The notes beneath the pieces were generated by a model that did not search any database, was not told the DNA's origin, and saw nothing but the letters and a program-made list of their open reading frames with translations. The position numbers and the translations under genes are program-made. Below, one piece after another: positions 28,544 through 34,378 of a stretch of DNA of 34,378 nucleotides. How positions within the stretch are numbered: the stretch's first letter is position 1; each line of letters begins with the position of its first letter. The DNA comes from Arenicellales bacterium (GTDB lineage: Bacteria > Pseudomonadota > Gammaproteobacteria > BMS3Bbin11), in assembly GCA_029287855.1 (NCBI GenBank), contig JARFQI010000034.1, positions 1 through 34,378 on the forward strand, written 5' to 3'.

Positions 28544-28867
28544 TCAACTGGCATCATCAATAAGCTCATCGAGGGGCTTTGATTCTTTCGCCTGTTGAGG
28601 CGTTTTCTGTACAGGCTTTAGATGCGGACTCCAGTTATCAATTCTTTTTTGAACTCTGAATTCAGAGAGCAGCATGCCACAGACCCTACAGCGGGCATTC
28701 TCGTTGTTAGCTAGAAGGTCCTGCTTGCTGTAATAGTGCTTATGGTCACCATGTAGCGCGTAATTGATCTTTGAGCGGATTATGTTCTTCTTTTTCTGAA
28801 TCTGCCTGCTCTTTTTCTCAATATACTCACTTACAGTAGTGGCCTCATTGTCCTTTCGACCAAACAT
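28544..28867 (-). CDS. Hypothetical protein with CxxC motif
   Basis: Intact 107-aa ORF MFGRKDNEATTVSEYIEKKSRQIQKKKNIIRSKINYALHGDHKHYYSKQDLLANNENARCRVCGMLLSEF. Confidence 0.55.
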   Translation of the reverse strand: MFGRKDNEATTVSEYIEKKSRQIQKKKNIIRSKINYALHGDHKHYYSKQDLLANNENARCRVCGMLLSEFRVQKRIDNWSPHLKPVQKTPQQAKESKPLDELIDDAS

Positions 28868-29083
28868 CCTTATCCCATCTCATTGTGAACTATAGTTTGT
28901 CATTAAGTTTAGATGGGATTTCTTAAAATACTATGAACTAAGCAGGCAGTTCATCGGTGATATTTAACCATTCGTCTCAAGTCTGGTATTTAATGAGATA
29001 AGTGGCTGAAATATATGGCAATTAACACCTATGTAAAAAGATGTTATATGATCCAGTAGTTGAGGTAGTCAGGGGGAGTGAAA

Positions 29084-29530
29084 ATGATGAAATACAGGGG
29101 CGGCGCGCTAATAATAGCCAGCGGACTTTTGCTTATGGCCTGTGGCCAGCAGGAATCGCAAGAATTTGATCTTGAATTGTCAAAACAGAAGTGGAACAGC
29201 GCTTTTTTAACCTGGAACGAAACTGATTTGCGGCTTCTGGATAAGGGTGAAAGGCTTTTTCGCAAGAATTGCAGTGTTTGTCATAAACGCGATGGCCGAG
29301 GTGATATACAGCTGGGTGCCTCGGCTTTGTATAACAGCCCGATCGTCAATGGACAAAAGCCTGCTCTTATTCAGCTGATTCTGAAAGGGAAAAAAGGAAC
29401 ATCGATGCCACCTTTTGCTGCCACATTGAATGATGAAGATATCGCTGCAATTGCTACCTATATACGCAATGCCTGGGGTAACTATGCAGCAGATACTGTG
29501 ACCGCAGCTGAGGTCAATGTTCAGCGCTGA
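29084..29530 (+). CDS. Class I cytochrome c lipoprotein
   Basis: Lipobox LLLMACGQQ; haem site NCSVCHKRDGRG; axial Met in KGTSMPPFAATLNDEDIAAIATYIRNAWGN. Confidence 0.9.
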   Translation: MMKYRGGALIIASGLLLMACGQQESQEFDLELSKQKWNSAFLTWNETDLRLLDKGERLFRKNCSVCHKRDGRGDIQLGASALYNSPIVNGQKPALIQLILKGKKGTSMPPFAATLNDEDIAAIATYIRNAWGNYAADTVTAAEVNVQR

Positions 29531-29595
29531 AGGTGCCCTCGAAAGTTAATCAAAGAAGGTACTCGAGGCCACCTTTTCAAAATTGAACTGACGGT

Positions 29596-30519
29596 TTAGC
29601 CGAGGAATTTGCCGCTGCGCAAACGTTGTGCTTCCATCATTTCCAGTTCTCTTGAGCCGGAAATAACGATGTTTGAATCCGGTACAAAATCGAGTTCGTT
29701 GTTAAGGCGTTCATAAGGCACTGAATTTAGTATGACCTTCATCGCATTCAGTCTCGCCTGGTGCTTGTCATTTGATCGAATAATTTTCCATGGGGCATGT
29801 GTGGAATGGGTCTTTTTCAGCATTTCATACTTCACATGGGTGAAATCGTCCCAGCGTTCCTGAGCCTGTACGTCGACTTCACTCAGTTTCCATTGCCTCA
29901 GGGGGTCGTGCTTGCGGCGTTCAAAACGACGTTCCTGCTCTTCCTTTGTGACACTGAAATATAGCTTTATTACAGTGGTTCCCTGCCGTACCAGGTCTTT
30001 TTCAAAGCCGGTCACACCACGCATAAAGTTTTTGTATTCCCTGTCGGTGCAGAACCCGAATACCGGTTCTACCATGGCTCGGTTATACCAGCTTCTGTCA
30101 AACAGGACGACTTCACCGCCACGAGGGAATTGACGAACATATTTCTGGAAGAACCATTGCGTTTTTTCATGTTCGGTAGGCTTGCCAAGGGCGACGATAC
30201 GGTAGTGTTTTTCATTCATATACCGTGCGACTCGACGGATGGTGCCGCCCTTGCCAGAGGCATCACGACCCTCAAACAGGATGATCATGCGCTTACCCGT
30301 TTCTTCAAGATGCTGCTGCATTCTGATCAGCTCCGCCTGGTAGGGCTTAAGTTCCTCCTCCCTGAGGTAGCGGCGCAGGGCTTTTTTCTTTAATTTCTTA
30401 AGATCAGATTCTAAATCTTCTTCCGGGCCACCTTCCAATGGTGAAAGCTCAGCATTTTCAGCTTCACTATCAATGATTATTTCTTCCTCTTCCAGTGTTT
30501 CTGGGGTTTCGTCGGTCAT
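29596..30519 (-). CDS. ppk2: Polyphosphate kinase 2 family protein (copy 1)
   Basis: ILFEGRDASGKGGTIRR Walker A; VVLFDRSWYNRAMVEPVFGFCT; YFSVTKEEQERRFERRKHDPLRQWKLSEVD. Confidence 0.94.
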   Translation of the reverse strand: MTDETPETLEEEEIIIDSEAENAELSPLEGGPEEDLESDLKKLKKKALRRYLREEELKPYQAELIRMQQHLEETGKRMIILFEGRDASGKGGTIRRVARYMNEKHYRIVALGKPTEHEKTQWFFQKYVRQFPRGGEVVLFDRSWYNRAMVEPVFGFCTDREYKNFMRGVTGFEKDLVRQGTTVIKLYFSVTKEEQERRFERRKHDPLRQWKLSEVDVQAQERWDDFTHVKYEMLKKTHSTHAPWKIIRSNDKHQARLNAMKVILNSVPYERLNNELDFVPDSNIVISGSRELEMMEAQRLRSGKFLG

Positions 30520-30651
30520 TGTACTGTTCCTGTAAATTGGCGGTCTGTATATACGGTTTCTTAATTTGAATAAGTGAGAAGACCGATTTCAAACCAATAA
30601 TTATCAAGCATGTAATTAATTCATACCTTGATTTAGATCAGAATTGCATGA

Positions 30652-31512
30652 TCAATCATCATCTTTGGGGTAAATTTCCGGTATGAACGTCTGATCTGAC
30701 ATCGGAGGACGAACGTAGCCAACGTTGTCATTGCGTTTTGGCAGTTCAATTTTTTCAGGTGTCAGGTCTTTGTAGGGTATGAGACCAAGAAGATGCGCAA
30801 TGCAGTTAAGTCGAGCATGTTTCTTGATGTCTGATTTGACCACGTACCATGGCGCCTGCTTGATGTCGGTATGAGCAAACATCTGGTCTTTGGCCTTGGA
30901 ATAGTCCAGCCAGCGTGAGCGGGATTCCAGGTCCATCGGGCTTAGTTTCCAGCGTTTGTGCGGTTCTTCCAGGCGTGCCTGAAACCGTTTTTCCTGTACA
31001 TCATCTGAAACAGAGAACCAGTACTTAATCAGAATAATGCCTGCACGAACCAGCATGCGTTCGAATTCGGGGCAGGAGCGCAGGAATTCTTTGTATTCTT
31101 CTTCGGTGCAGAAACCCATGACTTTTTCAACCCCGGCACGGTTATACCAGCTGCGGTCGAACAGCACGATTTCACCTGCTGCTGGCAGGTGTTGGGCATA
31201 GCGCTGGAAATACCACTGTGTTGTTTCTCTCTCCGTCGGAGCAGGCAGCGCAACGACACGAGCGATGCGAGGATTTAAGTGCTGAGTAATGCGTTTTATT
31301 ACGCCGCCTTTGCCGGCAGCATCCCGTCCTTCAAACAGGACGACAACCTTCAGGCCTTCATGCTGTACCCATGCCTGAAGTTTAACCAGTTCCAGCTGGA
31401 GATCGAACAACGCCTTCTCATACGCGCGTTTGCCCATCACCTTGCTCTTCTTATGGTGTTTCGGTGCATCTTTTTTAGTCGTATCGGGTTTCTTTTGCGA
31501 CATTGGCAGCAT
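30652..31512 (-). CDS. ppk2: Polyphosphate kinase 2 family protein (copy 2)
   Basis: VVLFEGRDAAGKGGVIKR Walker A; IVLFDRSWYNRAGVEKVMGFCT; WFSVSDDVQEKRFQARLEEPHKRWKLSPMD. Confidence 0.94.
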   Translation of the reverse strand: MLPMSQKKPDTTKKDAPKHHKKSKVMGKRAYEKALFDLQLELVKLQAWVQHEGLKVVVLFEGRDAAGKGGVIKRITQHLNPRIARVVALPAPTERETTQWYFQRYAQHLPAAGEIVLFDRSWYNRAGVEKVMGFCTEEEYKEFLRSCPEFERMLVRAGIILIKYWFSVSDDVQEKRFQARLEEPHKRWKLSPMDLESRSRWLDYSKAKDQMFAHTDIKQAPWYVVKSDIKKHARLNCIAHLLGLIPYKDLTPEKIELPKRNDNVGYVRPPMSDQTFIPEIYPKDDD

Positions 31513-31593
31513 CCTTTAGTAAGTTCAACCGTAAAAACAGTCTATAATAACCCACAATTCTGGTTAGGGTATATTGGAATTTTAAAAAACGAA

Positions 31594-32223
31594 ATGAATA
31601 CCGTTCTTTATTACGCACATGACCCAATGTGCAGCTGGTGCTGGGGGTTTGAAGAGACAAAAAAGTCGCTTTTTAGCTCGTTGCCAAAGGCTCTTGCAGT
31701 CCACCGACTGCTAGGTGGACTGGCAGCAGATACTGATCAGCCTATGCCAGAGGATATGCAGCTTCATTTGCAGAAAACCTGGCAGCATATTGAAGAGAAA
31801 ATACCGGGCGTGAAATTCAATTTTGATTTCTGGCGTCTCTGCCAGCCCAGGCGTTCAACGTATCCAGCCTGCCGTGCGGTGATAGCTGCACGCCAGCAGG
31901 GCAGTGAGTATGATGAAATAATGACGGCTGGCATTCAGCGGGCATACTATCAGGAAGCCCGAAACCCGTCAGACAATGAAACACTGATAGAAATTGCTGA
32001 AGAAATCGGCCTCAACGCCGCACATTTCAGGCGTGATCTCCATGCTGCTGCTACGGAGCAGTCACTGGCACAGGAAATCCGCTTATCGCGAAAGCTACAG
32101 GCGGACAGTTTTCCAGGCCTGGTACTTAAGATCGATGATACTAGCTGGCCGATAGCCATCGACTACCTTGATGCATCGTCCATGCTTGAGTTGATAGAAA
32201 TGCTGCTCGAAAACAGTAAATGA
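31594..32223 (+). CDS. DsbA-family thioredoxin-fold protein
   Basis: MNTVLYYAHDPMCSWCWGFEETKKSL...; the upstream extension to 31279 in the ORF track is antisense to ppk2 and unlikely. Confidence 0.88.
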   Translation: MNTVLYYAHDPMCSWCWGFEETKKSLFSSLPKALAVHRLLGGLAADTDQPMPEDMQLHLQKTWQHIEEKIPGVKFNFDFWRLCQPRRSTYPACRAVIAARQQGSEYDEIMTAGIQRAYYQEARNPSDNETLIEIAEEIGLNAAHFRRDLHAAATEQSLAQEIRLSRKLQADSFPGLVLKIDDTSWPIAIDYLDASSMLELIEMLLENSK

Positions 32224-32227
32224 AGAA

Positions 32228-32722
32228 ATGAAGACAGAAGATTACGAAGAGCTACCGAAAAGTAAATCCCAGGTTAAGCGCGAAATGCAGGCGCTACGGG
32301 ACCTCGGCAAGGAACTGGTTGATTTACCGGCAGGAGAACTAAGCAAATTCGCATTTTCTGATTCTCTCTATGATGCAATATTGCTGGCACAGCATTCAAA
32401 GCGTGAAGCTCTGCGGCGACAACTGCAGCATATTGGCAAACTGCTGAGAGAAGAAGATGAATCCAGCATCCGGCAGAGGCTTGCCCAGATTTCACAACCA
32501 AAAAGGGAAGAAGTTCAAATCTTTCATGAAATTGAACAATGGCGTGATCGATTGCTTGATGGTGATGATGCCGCCATCAATCAATTCGTCAGTAAATACT
32601 CCGATGCAGATCGTCAGCACCTCAGGCAACTGCTACGCAATGCCCGTAAGGAACAACAGCAGGAAAAGCCACCGAAGTCTAGCCGCCTGTTATTTCAGTA
32701 TATTCGCGATTTAATTAGTTAA
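32228..32722 (+). CDS. darP: Ribosome biogenesis factor DarP (YjgA)
   Basis: EELPKSKSQVKREMQALRDLGKELVDLPAGELSKFAFSDSLYDAILLAQHSKREALRRQLQHIGKLLRE. Confidence 0.93.
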   Translation: MKTEDYEELPKSKSQVKREMQALRDLGKELVDLPAGELSKFAFSDSLYDAILLAQHSKREALRRQLQHIGKLLREEDESSIRQRLAQISQPKREEVQIFHEIEQWRDRLLDGDDAAINQFVSKYSDADRQHLRQLLRNARKEQQQEKPPKSSRLLFQYIRDLIS

Positions 32723-32934
32723 AGAAGTTTCAAGTCTGAAGTTCCAAGTTTCAAGCTTATCTTCAATAACCTGTTTTCTTTGTGTTTGAATCTTCAGACT
32801 ATTATTTATTCGCTGCTGATTCACAGGTAAACGCGATTGAATATGAAAAGAATTCGTGCAATCGGGTGTCACTTCTTCTTTGCAAGCTATATGATTGCGT
32901 ACTTACTCTAAATTATTATTTAAGGATATATTAA

Positions 32935-34374
32935 ATGTCCGAGATGACATTTTTCTGGCATGACTACGAAACATGGGGTCTGAATCCCCGTGCTGACCGT
33001 CCCTCACAGTTTGCCGGTATTCGTACCAATGCAGAGCTCGAGATCATTGACGAGGAAGTGATGATCTACTGCCGCCCCAGCGCTGATTTTATTCCTCATC
33101 CTGATTCAGTGTTGATCACCGGGCTTTTGCCGCAGGTTGCCAGCGAAAAAGGTCTTTCAGAGGCTGAATTTTTCCAGCAGATTTTTCAGCAAATGTCACG
33201 CCCCGGTACCTGTGGAGTGGGCTATAACAGCTTGCGTTTTGACGATGAAGTAAGCCGCTTTGGGTTCTTTCGCAATTTTTACGACCCCTATGTGCGGGAA
33301 TGGAAAAATGGCAACAGTCGCTGGGACATTATAGACCTGGTGCGGATGACTTTTGCTTTGAGACCAGAAGGTATCAACTGGCCAACACGGGATGATGGTG
33401 TGCCCAGTTTTCGACTTGAGGATATGACCGAGGCCAACGATATCCCGCATGTCGGGGCGCATGATGCCCTGTCTGATGTGCACGCGACTATCGGCCTTGC
33501 CAGGCTGATCAAACAGAAGCAGCCAGATCTGTTTAACTATTATTTAAAGTTGAGACGAAAGAATGAAGTGCTGAAGATCATAAAAGACCTTCAGGACGCC
33601 ACGCCGATACTTCACGTTTCGGGAATGTATCCTATAGAATTTGGTCGCATAGCTCCGGTTTTGCCGGTTGTCAGGAACAATCATAATAAAAATGAAATTG
33701 TTGTTATTGATCTGCGCCAGGATCCGCAGAGATTGTTAGGCATGTCATCAAAAGAGATAAGCCAGAGTCTGTTTACACCAAAAGCAGAGATGCCAGAAGG
33801 GGCCGAACGCGTAGGTATTAAGAGTCTGCACCTCAACAAATCACCGGCTGTTGCTCCTGTGTCAACCTTACGTGGTGCCGAAGCCAAACGCTGGAAAATT
33901 GATCTTACACAAATAAGAAAGCATCGTGATCAGCTGTTGGCAGATAAAGGCCTGGTGAAAAGGATACGAGAGGTTTTTGAGGAACGTGCGCCAATGGAGA
34001 CACCTGATGTTGACGCTTCTTTATATGCCGGGTTTATTGGTGATGCAGACCGTCGTCTATGCGACAAAGTGTTAAACACAAAACCTGAGATCCTGATGGA
34101 CTGGCAGCCGGATTTTGAAGATCAACGGCTGCAGCAACTGTTCCCGCGTTATCGTGCACGCAACTGGCCGCATCTGTTATCGGAAGAAGCACAAACCCGG
34201 TGGCGTGATTTTTGTCGCGTCAGGCTGCTGGAAGGCGATTTCGGCAGCACACTGACTGTTGATGGATTCAATCAAAGACTGCTTGAAATTTACGATGAAG
34301 AACTCGATGAAGATCAGATTAAATTAATGCAGCAGCTCGAGGTATGGGTGCAGGGGTTGATAAGTCAGGTTTGA
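32935..34374 (+). CDS. sbcB: Exodeoxyribonuclease I
   Basis: FFWHDYETWGLNPRADRPSQFAGIRTNAELEII...CRPSADFIPHPDSVLITGLLPQ...GVGYNSLRFDDEVSRFGFFRNFYDPYVREW. Confidence 0.96.
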   Translation: MSEMTFFWHDYETWGLNPRADRPSQFAGIRTNAELEIIDEEVMIYCRPSADFIPHPDSVLITGLLPQVASEKGLSEAEFFQQIFQQMSRPGTCGVGYNSLRFDDEVSRFGFFRNFYDPYVREWKNGNSRWDIIDLVRMTFALRPEGINWPTRDDGVPSFRLEDMTEANDIPHVGAHDALSDVHATIGLARLIKQKQPDLFNYYLKLRRKNEVLKIIKDLQDATPILHVSGMYPIEFGRIAPVLPVVRNNHNKNEIVVIDLRQDPQRLLGMSSKEISQSLFTPKAEMPEGAERVGIKSLHLNKSPAVAPVSTLRGAEAKRWKIDLTQIRKHRDQLLADKGLVKRIREVFEERAPMETPDVDASLYAGFIGDADRRLCDKVLNTKPEILMDWQPDFEDQRLQQLFPRYRARNWPHLLSEEAQTRWRDFCRVRLLEGDFGSTLTVDGFNQRLLEIYDEELDEDQIKLMQQLEVWVQGLISQV

Positions 34375-34378
34375 GATT

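Noticed and set aside
31279-31593. N-terminal extension of the DsbA-family ORF
   Set aside because: It is antisense to the ppk2 coding region; the family N-terminus (MNTVLYYAHDPMCSWCW) begins at ATG 31594.
1-34378. CRISPR arrays, phage modules, transposases, rRNA or tRNA genes
   Set aside because: No regular spaced direct repeats, integrase/transposase motifs or convincing RNA gene sequences were seen; a tRNAscan/Infernal run would be needed to exclude small RNAs.

Overview
The window is mostly housekeeping and metabolic chromosome, probably from a gammaproteobacterium (YjgA/DarP, ExoI, TrhO, PBP7-like, Bcr/CflA and FdxA families). From left to right it contains: a partial pyruvate phosphate dikinase (minus strand); an ornithine-cyclodeaminase-family gene followed by a three-subunit HcnABC/opine-oxidase-like flavoprotein cluster; a CBS protein overlapping an ArsB/NhaD-type transporter; a decayed pentameric ligand-gated ion channel (pLGIC) gene; an SQR-like flavoprotein; a decayed EAL domain; a TPR / CPXCG / O-methyltransferase / ferredoxin run; a nitrilase; a GFA-family protein; two diguanylate cyclases; an unusual hydrolase-like-TlpA fusion; trhO; a PBP7-like peptidase; an aldo/keto reductase; a DUF2202 lipoprotein; a lipase maturation factor; a ~0.7 kb intergenic region with two inverted copies of a structured repeat around a third palindrome; a Bcr/CflA efflux pump; a GST; a cytochrome c; two adjacent PPK2 genes; a DsbA-family protein; darP; and exonuclease I (sbcB). 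The best leads are the pLGIC pseudogene, the OCD + HcnABC-like operon, the repeat region with covarying stems, and the hydrolase-TlpA fusion. I saw no CRISPR array, phage, transposase, rRNA or clear tRNA. All family assignments are by reading motifs; no search was run.
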